From Extensimonas vulgaris (GTDB lineage: Bacteria; Pseudomonadota; Gammaproteobacteria; Burkholderiales; Burkholderiaceae_C): a stretch of 64,000 nucleotides of DNA. The stretch lies in the NCBI RefSeq assembly GCF_003337425.1, contig NZ_QPJU01000001.1:274880-338879 (forward strand), written 5' to 3'. Within the stretch, counting starts at the first letter, position 1; every line of letters begins with the position of its first letter. A model generated the notes under the pieces. That model ran no database searches, was not told the DNA's origin, and saw nothing but the letters and a program-made list of their open reading frames with translations. This document shows positions 34,727 to 43,904 of this stretch, piece after piece. The translations under genes and the position numbers were made by a program.

Positions 34727-37150
34727 ATGTCAGAAACACCGCCCCCCACGCTGAACCCCACCCCAGCCCCGCCCGCCGACCCCGACAGCCTGGCCGCCTA
34801 TGCCGAGCGCGCTTACCTCGAATACGCTTTGAGCGTGGTCAAGGGTCGGGCGCTGCCCGATGTGTGCGACGGGCTCAAGCCGGTGCAGCGGCGCATTCTG
34901 TATGCGATGCAGCGCATGGGCCTGGGCTGGGGCGGCGCGAACAGCAACACGCCGCCCAAGCCCGTGAAAAGCGCGCGCGTGGTGGGCGACGTGCTCGGGC
35001 GCTTTCACCCGCACGGCGACCAGGCCGCTTACGAGGCGCTGGTGCGCCTGGCGCAGGATTTTGCGCAGCGCTACCCGCTGATCGACGGGCAGGGCAACTT
35101 CGGCAGCCGCGACGGCGACAGCGCCGCGGCCATGCGCTACACCGAGGCGCGGCTCGCGCGCATCAGCACGCTGCTGCTCGACGAGATCGACCAGGGCACG
35201 GTGGACTTCGTGCCCAACTACGACGGCTCGACCGAAGAGCCGCGCCAGCTGCCCGCGCGCCTGCCCTTCGTGCTGCTCAACGGCGCCAGCGGCATTGCCG
35301 TGGGCATGGCGACCGAAATCCCCAGCCACAACCTGCGCGAAGTGGCCGACGCCTGCGTGGCGCTGGTCAAGAACCCCGCGCTGAGCGACGACGAACTCTT
35401 CACCCTGCTGCCCGGCCCCGACTACCCCGGCGGCGGGCAGATCATCAGCCCCGCGGCCGACATCCGGGACGCCTACCGCACGGGCCGCGGCAGCCTCAAG
35501 GTGCGCGCGCGCTGGAAGATCGAAGACCTCGCGCGCGGCCAGTGGCAGCTCGTGGTGACCGAGCTGCCGCCCGGCGTGAGCGCGCAGAAAGTGCTCGAGG
35601 AAGTCGAGGAACTCACCAACCCCAAGCTCAAGGCCGGCAAAAAAACCTTGACGCAAGAGCAGACGCAACTCAAGGCCAGCATCCTGGCGGTGCTCGACGG
35701 CGTGCGCGACGAATCGAGCAAGGACGCACCCGTGCGCCTGGTGTTCGAGCCCAAGAGCAGCCGCATCGCGCAGGCCGAGCTCATCTCGCAGCTGCTCGCG
35801 CACACCAGCCTCGAAACGTCCGCGCCCATCAACCTGACCATGGTGGGCTTGGACGGCAGGCCCACGCAAAAAAGCCTGCGCCAGATGCTGCAGGAGTGGA
35901 TCAGCTTCCGCCAGGACACCCTCACGCGGCGCTCGCGCCACCGCCTGGCCAAGGTGCTCGACCGCATCCACATCCTCGAAGGGCGGCAGATCGTGCTGCT
36001 GAACATCGACGAGGTGATCGCCATCATCCGCGCGAGCGACGAGCCCAAGGCGGCGCTGATGGCGCGCTTTCACCTGAGCGACCGGCAGGCCGAGGACATC
36101 CTCGAAATCCGCCTGCGCCAGCTCGCGCGGCTGGAGGCGATCAAGATCGAGCAGGAATTGCAGGAGCTGCGCGCAGAGCAAGCGCGCCTCGAAGACATCC
36201 TGGCGCAGCCGGCGAGCCTGCGCCGGCTCATGGTCAAGGAGATCGAAGCCGACGCCAAGACTTTTGCCGACGCGCGCCGCACGCTGATCCAGGCCGAGAA
36301 AAAAGCCGTCGCCGAAGTCAAGGTGATCGACGAGCCCGTCACCGTGGTGGTGTCGGCCAAAGGCTGGGTGCGCGCGCGCAGCGGCCACGGCCACGACGCC
36401 GCGGGCTTTGCGTTCAAGGCCGGCGACGGGCTGTACGGCACCTTCGAGTGCCGCACGGTGGACACGCTGCTCGTGCTCGGCAGCAATGGGCGCGCGTACA
36501 GCGTGCCCGTGGCCAGCCTGCCCGGCGCGCGCGGCGACGGCCAGCCCATCACCACGCTGATCGAGCTCGAACCCGGCACGCAGCCCGTGCATTACTTTGC
36601 CGGGCCAGCGCAGGCCACGCTGCTGCTGTCGGGCTCAGGCGGCTACGGCTTTTTGGCCACCGTCGAAGACATGGCCTCGCGCCACAAGGCGGGCAAGGCC
36701 TTCGTCACGCTGGCCGAAGGCGAGACGCTGTGTGCGCCGGCGCTGGTCAGCGGCGCTCAGGTCGTGCGCCGCGCCGCGCTCGACGGCAGCATCATCGCCC
36801 CGCCCACCACGCCCGAGGGCACACCGCTGCCCGGCGCGCTGGCCCCGGCCACGCAGGTGTGCTGCGTGTCGGCGCTCGGGCGCATCCTCACGTTCGAGCT
36901 GGCCGAGCTCAAGCTCCAGCCCAAAGGCGGGCGCGGCCTGATGCTCATGAGCCTGGAAGGCAGCGACACCCTGGCCGGCGCCGCAGGCTACACGCGCAGC
37001 GTGCGCGTCGAAGGCCTCGCGCGCGGCGGCAGACCGCGCGCCGAGACGCTCGAGATCCGCAGCCTGAACAACGCCCACGCCGCGCGCGCGCGCAAGGGGC
37101 GCGAGGCAAACTTCGGCTTCAAGCCCACGGGCGTGATGCGCATCGAATAA
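34727..37150 (+). CDS. parC: DNA topoisomerase IV subunit A
   Basis: An 807-residue type IIA topoisomerase A subunit, ParE's partner. The winged-helix region with [11 protein letters not shown] lies near residue 51, the active-site Tyr138 is in [10 protein letters not shown], and a C-terminal beta-pinwheel with degenerate GxxxxRGR-like repeats follows. The quinolone-determining segment reads [13 protein letters not shown]: Gln99 stands where E. coli ParC has Ser80, while the Glu84 equivalent (Glu103) is kept. The start MSETPPP was chosen for the standard N-terminus [18 protein letters not shown] just after a short Pro-rich lead. Confidence 0.95.
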   Translation: MSETPPPTLNPTPAPPADPDSLAAYAERAYLEYALSVVKGRALPDVCDGLKPVQRRILYAMQRMGLGWGGANSNTPPKPVKSARVVGDVLGRFHPHGDQAAYEALVRLAQDFAQRYPLIDGQGNFGSRDGDSAAAMRYTEARLARISTLLLDEIDQGTVDFVPNYDGSTEEPRQLPARLPFVLLNGASGIAVGMATEIPSHNLREVADACVALVKNPALSDDELFTLLPGPDYPGGGQIISPAADIRDAYRTGRGSLKVRARWKIEDLARGQWQLVVTELPPGVSAQKVLEEVEELTNPKLKAGKKTLTQEQTQLKASILAVLDGVRDESSKDAPVRLVFEPKSSRIAQAELISQLLAHTSLETSAPINLTMVGLDGRPTQKSLRQMLQEWISFRQDTLTRRSRHRLAKVLDRIHILEGRQIVLLNIDEVIAIIRASDEPKAALMARFHLSDRQAEDILEIRLRQLARLEAIKIEQELQELRAEQARLEDILAQPASLRRLMVKEIEADAKTFADARRTLIQAEKKAVAEVKVIDEPVTVVVSAKGWVRARSGHGHDAAGFAFKAGDGLYGTFECRTVDTLLVLGSNGRAYSVPVASLPGARGDGQPITTLIELEPGTQPVHYFAGPAQATLLLSGSGGYGFLATVEDMASRHKAGKAFVTLAEGETLCAPALVSGAQVVRRAALDGSIIAPPTTPEGTPLPGALAPATQVCCVSALGRILTFELAELKLQPKGGRGLMLMSLEGSDTLAGAAGYTRSVRVEGLARGGRPRAETLEIRSLNNAHAARARKGREANFGFKPTGVMRIE

Positions 37151-37155
37151 TCTCT

Positions 37156-37398
37156 GGACTGTGACGCAAACTAGTGTAGTGTTTGATGCTTGATGCGACA
37201 AATAAAACCGATGGATTTTTGGTCTGGGCAAGGCGCAAACCGCAGCGATATCGGGTGGTATCGCGAGGATTTGCAACGCGGCCCGGGCCGAAAAGACGCG
37301 GTTTTATGTCGCAGATAGCGTCGAACACTGCACTAGGATGCAGCGCGGTGTTATGCCATGGGGCGAGCGCCCTGCCTCACCCCGATTTGCGTCAGTGA
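37156..37398 (+). repeat. 77-bp palindromic element interrupted by a 166-bp insertion
   Basis: The left piece GGACTGTGACGCAAA (37156-37170) and the right piece GGATGCAGCGCGG...GATTTGCGTCAGTG (37337-37398) together make one slightly decayed copy of the 77-bp element. The 166-bp inverted-repeat element at 37171-37336 sits exactly between them. The 304-bp parC-thyA gap consists almost entirely of this composite. Confidence 0.75.
37171..37336. mobile_element. 166-bp MITE-like element with ~38-bp terminal inverted repeats
   Basis: The left end CTAGTGTAGTGTTTGATGC, then TGCGACAAATAAAACCG, is mirrored by CGGTTTTATGTCGCA and GCGTCGAACACTGCACTAG at the right. CTAG is present at both borders and could be a 4-bp target duplication of the YTAR type made by IS5-family elements. 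It has no coding capacity. It is inserted into a copy of the 77-bp element downstream of parC. Confidence 0.72.
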
Positions 37399-37454
37399 AT
37401 CTGTTGTGCGCCGAGCGACATCGGCCACCCCCCTCTTTTGCCCCCTCTCGCACC

Positions 37455-38339
37455 ATGACGACGCCCACGCCTCCATCCACCCTCACCAGCCCCGCCGCCG
37501 CGCGCCCCGTGCGCTCGCAATACGAAGACTTCATGCGCCACGTGTTCACGCACGGCGTGCACAAGGGCGACCGCACGGGCACGGGCACGCGCAGCGTGTT
37601 CGGCTACCAGATGCGCTTCGACCTGCGCGAGGGCTTTCCGCTGGTCACGACGAAAAAGGTGCACTTCAAGTCCGTCGCGCTCGAGCTGCTGTGGTTTTTG
37701 CGTGGCGATAGCAACGTGCGCTGGCTGCAGGAGCGCGGCGTGACGATCTGGGACGAATGGGCCGGCCCCGACGGCGACCTCGGCCCCGTCTATGGCGTGC
37801 AGTGGCGCAGCTGGCCCGCGCCCACGCCCGAAAACCCGCACGCCGCCATAGACCAGATCAGCGCCGTGATCGCCACCCTCAAGACCAACCCCGACTCGCG
37901 CCGCATCATCGTGAGCGCCTGGAACGTGGCCGAGCTCGACAAAATGGCCCTCATGCCCTGCCACGCCTTCTTCCAGTTCTACGTGGCCCCGCCGCAAACG
38001 CCCGGCGCGCGCGGCACGCTGAGCTGCCAGCTCTACCAGCGCAGCGCCGACATCTTCCTCGGCGTGCCCTTCAACATCGCGAGCTACGCGCTGCTCACGC
38101 ACATGGTGGCGCAGCAGTGCGACCTGGACGTGGGCGACTTCATCTGGACCGGCGGCGACTGCCACATCTACAGCAACCACACCGAGCAGGTGCAAACCCA
38201 ACTCGCGCGCACGCCCTACCCCTACCCCGAACTACACCTGCGCCGCCGCCCGCCGAGCATCTTCGACTACGAATTCGATGACTTCCAACTGCGCGACTAC
38301 CAGCACCACCCGGCGATCAAGGCGCCGGTGGCGGTGTAG
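37455..38339 (+). CDS. thyA: thymidylate synthase
   Basis: A 294-residue thymidylate synthase that methylates dUMP to dTMP using methylene-tetrahydrofolate. The folate/dUMP motifs are present: [15 protein letters not shown] near residue 37, the catalytic Cys in [11 protein letters not shown] near residue 180, and [20 protein letters not shown] near residue 200. The N-terminus has a Pro/Thr-rich lead of about 20 residues that E. coli ThyA lacks. The start is at MTTPTP; the frame continues upstream through a repeat and is not coding. folA lies 4 kb downstream. Confidence 0.95.
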   Translation: MTTPTPPSTLTSPAAARPVRSQYEDFMRHVFTHGVHKGDRTGTGTRSVFGYQMRFDLREGFPLVTTKKVHFKSVALELLWFLRGDSNVRWLQERGVTIWDEWAGPDGDLGPVYGVQWRSWPAPTPENPHAAIDQISAVIATLKTNPDSRRIIVSAWNVAELDKMALMPCHAFFQFYVAPPQTPGARGTLSCQLYQRSADIFLGVPFNIASYALLTHMVAQQCDLDVGDFIWTGGDCHIYSNHTEQVQTQLARTPYPYPELHLRRRPPSIFDYEFDDFQLRDYQHHPAIKAPVAV

Positions 38340-38360
38340 GGGGTTTGCGAATAGGGGGCA

Positions 38361-38415
38361 AAAATGCCGCTAGTGCTGTCTATCAAGCGCAAGATGCTAC
38401 TTTTAGCGGAGCTAT
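38361..38415 (-). repeat. AGC-type intergenic repeat, copy 4
   Basis: Inverted, decayed copy: AAAATGCCGCTAGTGCTGTC, then TATCAAGCGCAAGATGCTAC, after thyA. Confidence 0.65.
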
Positions 38416-38446
38416 TCATTGGGCGCACGCCATGCTCGAATTGCGC

Positions 38447-38779
38447 TCAGCCATGGGCCGCTTCTTGAATGACCTCGGTCGCCCACTGGTTCAGGCTCTT
38501 GCCCGCGGCCTGCGCAGCCATCAGGGCCGCGCCATGCACTTCGGGCGGCACGCGCAGCATGAGCTTGCCCGAGGCGGGCTTTTCCGGCTTGACGCCTCGT
38601 TCCTCGCAATCTGCGAGGAAGTCGTCGATGGCATCCGCCATCGCTTGACGCAGCTCATCCACCGTCTCTCCATGAAAGCTGATGATGCTGCGCAGCCCGA
38701 GCACGCGGCCGATGAAAATATTGTCCCGCTCGTCGAACTCGATGCGGGCTGTATAACCCTTGTACGTCATGGTGTTCAT
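38447..38779 (-). CDS. hicB: HicB-type antitoxin
   Basis: A 110-residue HicB-family antitoxin. The N-terminal degenerate RNase-H-like domain (MTYKGYTARIEFDERDNIFIG near residue 4, then FHGETVDELRQAMADAIDDF) is followed by a ribbon-helix-helix DNA-binding part (SGKLMLRVPPEVHGAAL). The start overlaps the hicA stop (38776-38779), so the two are coupled with toxin first. It likely binds HicA and represses the shared promoter to the right. MTYKG, three codons in, is an alternative start. Confidence 0.83.
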   Translation of the reverse strand: MNTMTYKGYTARIEFDERDNIFIGRVLGLRSIISFHGETVDELRQAMADAIDDFLADCEERGVKPEKPASGKLMLRVPPEVHGAALMAAQAAGKSLNQWATEVIQEAAHG

Positions 38780-39030
38780 GGCTTGACTCCTACCCGTTCC
38801 AACAACTCGCGCACCTCCTCGACTTGGTATCGTTTGGCCTCCTTGCCGGGATGGGGGCGATGACAGAGCCACTGCTCGCCGCGCAGCACGATCTTGACAC
38901 GCGAGCCGGCGCGCTCATGCACTTCACCCCCAAGGGCGACAATCAAGGCCTCGATGTCGGCAAAGACGATGGCGGACGATGTCGGCTTGGCAAAAATAGA
39001 CAGCAAAGTCTTGCGCTGCTTCGTATTCAC
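38776..39030 (-). CDS. hicA: HicA-type mRNA interferase toxin
   Basis: An 84-residue HicA-family protein with a double-stranded-RNA-binding-like fold. A Gly-Ser pair followed by basic residues (AGSRVKIVLRG, near residue 41) and the His-containing segment CHRPHPGKEAKRYQV (near residue 56) match the catalytic region. It is longer than the ~60-residue minimal HicA because of an N-terminal extension (MNTKQRKTLLSIFAKP), a form I know from larger HicA homologues. Cleavage of mRNA is inferred from family. Confidence 0.8.
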   Translation of the reverse strand: MNTKQRKTLLSIFAKPTSSAIVFADIEALIVALGGEVHERAGSRVKIVLRGEQWLCHRPHPGKEAKRYQVEEVRELLERVGVKP

Positions 39031-39042
39031 GCCCCAATGCTA

Positions 39043-39081
39043 GCAAATAATGATTGCATTTGCCTCCCAAAATTTGGGGAG
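39043..39081. promoter_or_regulatory. candidate hicAB operator
   Basis: Two palindromes lie just upstream of hicA: GCAAAT-N9-ATTTGC (39043-39063) and the near-perfect CTCCCAAAATTTGGGGAG (39064-39081). Adjacent palindromes in front of a HicAB pair are typical of autoregulation by HicB. Binding is inferred. Confidence 0.5.
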
Positions 39082-39132
39082 TTCGGGACTGCATCTCTAC
39101 CATCCCATGACACGTCGCCACACGCCACCCCC

Positions 39133-39363
39133 ATGCTCACTCCTCGCCCACCGTCCAAGCGCATAGAAATCACCGCCTTGCTCGGCATAGGCGCCTTGCT
39201 GCTCTTCATTGCCCTATTCCTCGACCCCATCGGTAATAGCCCGGACACGGGGGTCTTCGACTTGGGAACGCGCGGCACGAAGTGGCTGCTGGGTATTTTG
39301 GGCGCCGGCTTTGTCGCGGCTGGCGTCGGTGCGATCTGCAAAGCAAAAGGCACCAAAGAGTAA
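39133..39363 (+). CDS. small hypothetical membrane protein
   Basis: A 76-residue protein with two hydrophobic segments (about residues 14-29 and 50-69), separated by a short polar loop (IGNSPDTGVFDLGTRGTK). No family is recognised. The start is at MLTPRPP; the frame is open further upstream but overlaps hicA on the other strand. There is no clear ribosome-binding site, so expression is uncertain. Confidence 0.45.
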   Translation: MLTPRPPSKRIEITALLGIGALLLFIALFLDPIGNSPDTGVFDLGTRGTKWLLGILGAGFVAAGVGAICKAKGTKE

Positions 39364-39369
39364 AGCATC

Positions 39370-39417
39370 AAAATGCCATATAGCGCTCATATATCAAGCG
39401 CATGCAGCTATCAATAG
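39370..39417 (-). repeat. AGC-type intergenic repeat, copy 5
   Basis: Inverted copy between the small membrane protein and rmuC: AAAATGCCATATAGCGCTCA, then TATATCAAGCGCATGCAGCT. Confidence 0.75.
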
Positions 39418-39460
39418 CGTAGTTCTAGAACATTCCTCCCCCTCCCCTCAAGGACTCCCT

Positions 39461-41335
39461 ATGGGCGACCCCGGACTTTTCTTCATCATTGGTACGAGCG
39501 CGCTGCTCGTGCTCGTCGTGCTGCTGCAACTGGCGCTGCTGCTGCGCAAGCCGCGCTGGGAGACGCCCGCGGACTTGCTAGCGCGGCTCGGGGTGCTGGA
39601 GCAGAACCTGCAGGCGCTCGCGCAGGCCAGTGCGCGCAGTGAGGCGCGCAGCGAGGCGGGCAGCGAGCGCGTGGAGCAGCAGTTGCGCGCCTTGACGCAG
39701 AGCACCGCGCAGAGCCTGGAGGCCACGCGCGAGGCCGTGGGCGCGAAGCTCGACGGCAAGCTCGACCAGACGCTGGCCGAGGCGCGCAACGGGCGCGGCG
39801 AGCTGCTCGCGGCGCAGCGCAGCTTCGAAGCCAAGCTCGAGCAGCGCATCGGCGGCTTCGACGCCTCGATGGGCGGGCGCTTCGATTCGCTGCAGCTGGC
39901 CTTGCTCGGGCGACTCGACGAATCGGGCAAGGCGCAGCTGGCCCTGGCAGCACAGGCGCAGACCGAAGCCGCCGCGGCGCGCAAGGAGCTGGCCGAGACG
40001 CTGCACGCCTTTCGCGCCGAACTCGGCGCCACGCTGCAGCAGCTGGTCGCCGAGACGCAGGCCGCGCGCGCAGCGCTCGCGCAGAGCGCGGCCGCGTTCG
40101 AGCAGCAGATCGAACAGCGCTTCGAAGCGCTGCGCAGCGCCACGCAGGCCACGCTCGATTCGCTCAAGGCCGACGTGGGCACGCAGCTGGGCGTGCTCTC
40201 CACCGCGCTCAAGGACCAGCTCCAAGGCCACGGCAGCCAGCTGCGCCAGCAGTTTTCCACGCTGCAAGAAACCCTCGCGCAGCAGCTCGCCGCGCTCGCG
40301 CAGGGCGCGCAGCACAATTCCGAGCAACTGCGCAGCGCGCTCAACGAGCGCCTCGCGGCGATCCAGGCCGACAACAGCGCCAAGCTCGAGGCCATGCGCC
40401 GCACCGTCGATGAAAAGCTGCACGCCACGCTGGAGCAGCGCCTGGGCGACTCGTTCAAGCTCGTGAGCGAGCGGCTCGAACAGGTGCACGCGGGCCTGGG
40501 CGAGATGAAAACCCTCGCGGGCAGCGTGGGCGACCTCAAGCGCGTGATGACCAACGTGCGCACGCGCGGCACCTGGGGCGAAATCCAGCTCGGCGCGATC
40601 ATCGAGAGCCTGCTCACGGCCGAACAGTTCGGCCAGAACGTCAAGACCGTGCCCGGCAGCAACGATCTGGTCGAATACGCGATCAAGATGCCCGGCAAGA
40701 GCGCCGACGAGACGGTGTGGCTGCCGATCGACTCCAAGTACCCAATCGAGCACTACCAGCGCCTGCTCGACGCGCACGAGGCGCTCGACGGCGCGCAGGT
40801 GCAGCAGGCGGCCGCGGCATTCGAGGCCTCGATCCGCCAGGAAGCGAAAAAAATCGCCACCAAGTACCTGAGCCCGCCGCACACGACCGACTTTGCCATC
40901 CTGTTTCTGCCTACCGAGGGACTGTTTGCCGAAGTCTGCCGCGTGCCGGGCATGGTCGAGGCGCTGCAAAACGACTACCGCGTGGTCGTCGCGGGCCCGA
41001 CCACGCTCGCGGCCATGCTCAACAGCCTGCGCCTGGGCTTTCGCACGCTGGCGATCGAAAAGCGCTCGTCCGAAGTCTGGAACCTGCTCGCGGGCGTCAA
41101 GACGGAATTCCGCAAGTTCGGCGAGATCGTCGATTCCACGCGCCGCTCGATCGACGCCGCCGCAAACAAATTCAAGGACATCGGCGTGCGCACGCGCGCC
41201 ATCGAACGCAAACTGCGCGACGTGGAGGAGCTGCCCGCAGCCGAAGCGTCAGACCTGCTGGGCGCCGAGGCGCTGGGGCTGGACGAGGAAGAGGACGCAG
41301 AGAACGCAGGCGCGGCGGAAAAGGTCAAGGGCTGA
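39461..41335 (+). CDS. rmuC: DNA recombination protein RmuC
   Basis: A 624-residue RmuC-family protein, thought to limit DNA rearrangements. An N-terminal membrane anchor (FFIIGTSALLVLVVLLQLALLL, residues 5-27) is followed by a very long Ala/Gln/Glu-rich coiled coil (about residues 40-330). The conserved nuclease-like RmuC domain comes next (GTWGEIQLGAIIE near residue 370; WLPIDSKYPIEHYQRLL near residue 422; LFLPTEGLFAEV near residue 482). AAGGA lies before the ATG. Confidence 0.92.
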   Translation: MGDPGLFFIIGTSALLVLVVLLQLALLLRKPRWETPADLLARLGVLEQNLQALAQASARSEARSEAGSERVEQQLRALTQSTAQSLEATREAVGAKLDGKLDQTLAEARNGRGELLAAQRSFEAKLEQRIGGFDASMGGRFDSLQLALLGRLDESGKAQLALAAQAQTEAAAARKELAETLHAFRAELGATLQQLVAETQAARAALAQSAAAFEQQIEQRFEALRSATQATLDSLKADVGTQLGVLSTALKDQLQGHGSQLRQQFSTLQETLAQQLAALAQGAQHNSEQLRSALNERLAAIQADNSAKLEAMRRTVDEKLHATLEQRLGDSFKLVSERLEQVHAGLGEMKTLAGSVGDLKRVMTNVRTRGTWGEIQLGAIIESLLTAEQFGQNVKTVPGSNDLVEYAIKMPGKSADETVWLPIDSKYPIEHYQRLLDAHEALDGAQVQQAAAAFEASIRQEAKKIATKYLSPPHTTDFAILFLPTEGLFAEVCRVPGMVEALQNDYRVVVAGPTTLAAMLNSLRLGFRTLAIEKRSSEVWNLLAGVKTEFRKFGEIVDSTRRSIDAAANKFKDIGVRTRAIERKLRDVEELPAAEASDLLGAEALGLDEEEDAENAGAAEKVKG

Positions 41336-41392
41336 ACCCGCGCGACAATGCCACGCCCGCCGCCACCCCACCAACCATCGCCCCGCGCATCC

Positions 41393-42421
41393 ATGATCAC
41401 CCGCCGCCAACTCTGGGGCCTGCTCGCGCTCACGCTCATGTGGGGCGTGAACTGGCCCATGATGAAGCTCTCGCTGCAGCAGCTCACGCCCCTGTATTTC
41501 CGCGCGAGCACCATGCTGCTCGGCGCGGCCTGGCTGTTCATCTATCTGGCCCTGCGCACGGGCGCGCGCATGTGGCCGCGCGGGCGCGAGTGGGGCGCCA
41601 TCGTGCTGCTGGGGCTGCCCAACGTGCTGGGCTGGCACACCTTGTCGATCTTCGGCGTGCAGGAGCTCGCCTCGGGGCGCGCGGCCATCCTGGGCTTTAC
41701 CATGCCCATCATCACCGTGGTGCTGGGCGCCCTGTTCTTTGCCGAGCCCATCACCCCGCGCGTGCGCCTGGCGGTGCTGTGCGCGGCGCTCGCCATCGGC
41801 CTGCTGCTGTGGAACGAACTGCAAAGCCTGAGCGGCCGCCCCACGGGCGTGGCCTGGATGCTGGGCGCGGCGCTGTGCTGGTCCATCGGCACGCTGATGT
41901 TCCGGCGCGCGCACCTCACGCTCTCGCCCCTGGTGGTCACGGTGTGGATGCTGCTGCTGGGCGCGCTCGCGCTGTGGCCGCTGGCGCTGCTGCTCGAGCC
42001 CGTGCCGCACGTGGCGGCGTTTTCGGCGCCGATGTGGATCAGCCTTGCCTATGGCGTGCTGGTCAACTACGGCGTCGCGCAGCTGATCTGGTTCAGCATG
42101 GCACGCAACCTGCCCCCCGCCGTCAGCGGCATGAGCGTGCTCGCCATCCCGCTCGTGGGCACGCTCAGCGCCACTTTCATCGTGGGCGAGCGGCCGCACT
42201 GGCAGGACTGGCTCGCCATGCTGTTCGTGATGCTCGCCATCGCCAGCGTGCTCTGGCCCGCGCGCCGGGCCAAGGTGACTGCCACAGAACCCCTTGCCCA
42301 GCCGCCGGCCGCACCTCCGGCCGCACCTCCGGCCACACCTGCTGCCGCCCCGCTCGCAGCACCAGCCCCTGAGCCGCCCGCCGCTCCGCAGGCCACAAGC
42401 CCCACAGGCACCGCACAATAG
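41393..42421 (+). CDS. EamA/DMT-family transporter
   Basis: A 342-residue inner-membrane protein with ten predicted hydrophobic segments in two EamA repeats (LALTLMWGVNWPMMKL at the N-terminus; ALCWSIGTLMF midway). It is a metabolite exporter or permease; the cargo is unknown. The last ~40 residues are an Ala/Pro-rich tail encoded partly by three tandem 12-bp units (about 42301-42340), unusual for the family. The start MITRRQLWG was preferred over a longer Pro-rich N-terminus. It ends 4 bp before folA. Confidence 0.85.
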   Translation: MITRRQLWGLLALTLMWGVNWPMMKLSLQQLTPLYFRASTMLLGAAWLFIYLALRTGARMWPRGREWGAIVLLGLPNVLGWHTLSIFGVQELASGRAAILGFTMPIITVVLGALFFAEPITPRVRLAVLCAALAIGLLLWNELQSLSGRPTGVAWMLGAALCWSIGTLMFRRAHLTLSPLVVTVWMLLLGALALWPLALLLEPVPHVAAFSAPMWISLAYGVLVNYGVAQLIWFSMARNLPPAVSGMSVLAIPLVGTLSATFIVGERPHWQDWLAMLFVMLAIASVLWPARRAKVTATEPLAQPPAAPPAAPPATPAAAPLAAPAPEPPAAPQATSPTGTAQ

Positions 42422-42425
42422 CGGC

Positions 42426-43028
42426 ATGTCTGCCCCAACCCCTTCCCAGCTTTATCCGCCTTCTGCGTCCACCCCAGGCTGCGCCGCGCCCTGCGCGCAG
42501 CCGCCCACGCTGCAGGTGTGCCTGATCTTCGCGCGCGCCGCCAATGGCGTGATCGGCCACCAGGGGCGCATGCCCTGGCACCTGCCCGAAGATTTGGCGC
42601 ACTTCAAGCAGCTCACGCTGGGCGCGCCCGTGATCATGGGGCGCAAGACCTGGGACTCGCTGCCGCCGCGCTTTCGCCCCCTGCCGGGCCGGCGCAACAT
42701 CGTGCTTACGCGCCAGCCAGATTGGCATGAAAATGGCGCAGAGCGCGCATCCGACTTGCGTGAGGCGCTGCAATCATGCGAGCAACCTGGCACCGTCTGG
42801 GTGATCGGCGGCGCGCAGGTCTATGCCCAGGCCCTGCCGCTGGCCACGCGCATCGAGGCCACCGAAATCGCGCAGGACTTCCCCGGCGATGCCTTTGCCC
42901 CTACGCTCGGGCCCGAATGGGCAGAAACGGCGCGCAGCACGCACCAGAGCGCCAGCGGCCTGCCGTTCAGCTTCGTGCGCTACGAGCGCAAAGGCGCCGC
43001 GGATGACTCCTTGATCCATAGCGCCTAG
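42426..43028 (+). CDS. folA: dihydrofolate reductase
   Basis: A 200-residue DHFR, which regenerates tetrahydrofolate consumed by ThyA. The core begins CLIFARAANGVIGHQGRMPWHLPEDL near residue 32, with the acidic residue of the folate site in PEDLAHFK. MGRKTWDSLPPRFRPLPGR follows near residue 70 and WVIGGAQVYAQALP near residue 125. The start gives a ~30-residue Pro/Ala lead not present in E. coli FolA. The stop codon and last residues (HSA) lie inside an AGC-type repeat copy, so the natural C-terminus may have been altered by the insertion. Confidence 0.93.
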   Translation: MSAPTPSQLYPPSASTPGCAAPCAQPPTLQVCLIFARAANGVIGHQGRMPWHLPEDLAHFKQLTLGAPVIMGRKTWDSLPPRFRPLPGRRNIVLTRQPDWHENGAERASDLREALQSCEQPGTVWVIGGAQVYAQALPLATRIEATEIAQDFPGDAFAPTLGPEWAETARSTHQSASGLPFSFVRYERKGAADDSLIHSA

Positions 43029-43060
43029 CGCTTGATATATCTGCCATAGAGGCCAAAATC
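43017..43060 (+). repeat. AGC-type repeat overlapping the folA 3' end
   Basis: CATAGCGCCTAGCGCTTGAT followed by ATATCTGCCATAGAGGCCAA. It covers the folA stop codon and extends to 3 bp before the xthA start. Confidence 0.78.
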
Positions 43061-43062
43061 GT

Positions 43063-43842
43063 ATGCAACTCGCCACCTGGAACGTCAACTCCCTCGCAGT
43101 GCGCCTGCCGCAGGTGCTCGACTGGCTCGCGCGCAACCCCGTCGATGTGCTGTGCCTGCAGGAGCTCAAGCTCACCGCGGACAAATTCCCCGCCGAGGCC
43201 TTCCGCGAAGCCGGCTACGAAGCCGCGGTGTTCGGCCAGCGCACCTACAACGGCGTTGCCACCTTGAGCCGCACGCCCTTGCGCGACGTGGTCCAAAACA
43301 TCCCCGGCTTTGCCGACGACCAGGCGCGCGTCCTCACCGCCACGGTGGACACGGCCGCGGGGCCGCTGCGCGTGGTCAATGCCTACGTGGTCAATGGCCA
43401 GGAGCCTGGCTCGGAGAAGTTCGCCTACAAAATGCGCTGGCTCGAGGCGCTGCGCGACTGGCTGCGCGGCGAGCTTGCGGCCCACCCGCGGCTGGTGCTC
43501 ATGGGCGACTTCAACATCGCGCCTGAAGACCGCGACTCCTACGACCCCGAGGGCCTGCGCGAGACCATCCACCACACGACGCAGGAGCGCGAACATTTCC
43601 GCGCGCTGCTGCAACTGGGCTTGGTCGATGCCTTCCGCCTGTTCGAGCAGCCCGAAAAAAGCTATTCGTGGTGGGACTACCGCATGCTCGCGTTCCCGAA
43701 GAACCGCGGCCTGCGCATAGACCACATCCTCGTGAGCGAAGCCCTGCGTCCCGCCGTGCGCGCCTGCACCATCGACCGTGCGCAGCGCAAGGTGCGCCCG
43801 CCGAGCGACCACGCGCCAGTGCTCGTGACGCTTTCTTTTTGA
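43063..43842 (+). CDS. xthA: exodeoxyribonuclease III
   Basis: A 259-residue AP endonuclease/3' exonuclease for base-excision repair. Family motifs are intact: WNVNSLAVRLPQVLDWL at the N-terminus, LCLQELKLT (metal-binding Glu) near residue 28, GDFNIAPEDRD near residue 147, WWDYRMLAFPKNRGLRIDHIL near residue 205, and PPSDHAPVLV (catalytic His) at the end. It has no clear ribosome-binding site of its own because an AGC-type repeat directly precedes it. Confidence 0.93.
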   Translation: MQLATWNVNSLAVRLPQVLDWLARNPVDVLCLQELKLTADKFPAEAFREAGYEAAVFGQRTYNGVATLSRTPLRDVVQNIPGFADDQARVLTATVDTAAGPLRVVNAYVVNGQEPGSEKFAYKMRWLEALRDWLRGELAAHPRLVLMGDFNIAPEDRDSYDPEGLRETIHHTTQEREHFRALLQLGLVDAFRLFEQPEKSYSWWDYRMLAFPKNRGLRIDHILVSEALRPAVRACTIDRAQRKVRPPSDHAPVLVTLSF

Positions 43843-43880
43843 GAGCTTCTTGCGCTTATTTCACCTAGGAAAATGGCCGA
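43842..43880 (+). repeat. AGC-type intergenic repeat, copy 7 (decayed)
   Basis: AGAGCTTCTTGCGCTTATTT then CACCTAGGAAAATGGCC. It abuts the xthA stop and fills most of the gap to the next gene. Confidence 0.6.
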
Positions 43881-43904
43881 TTTGATCCAAATTTACAGGC
43901 GCAA

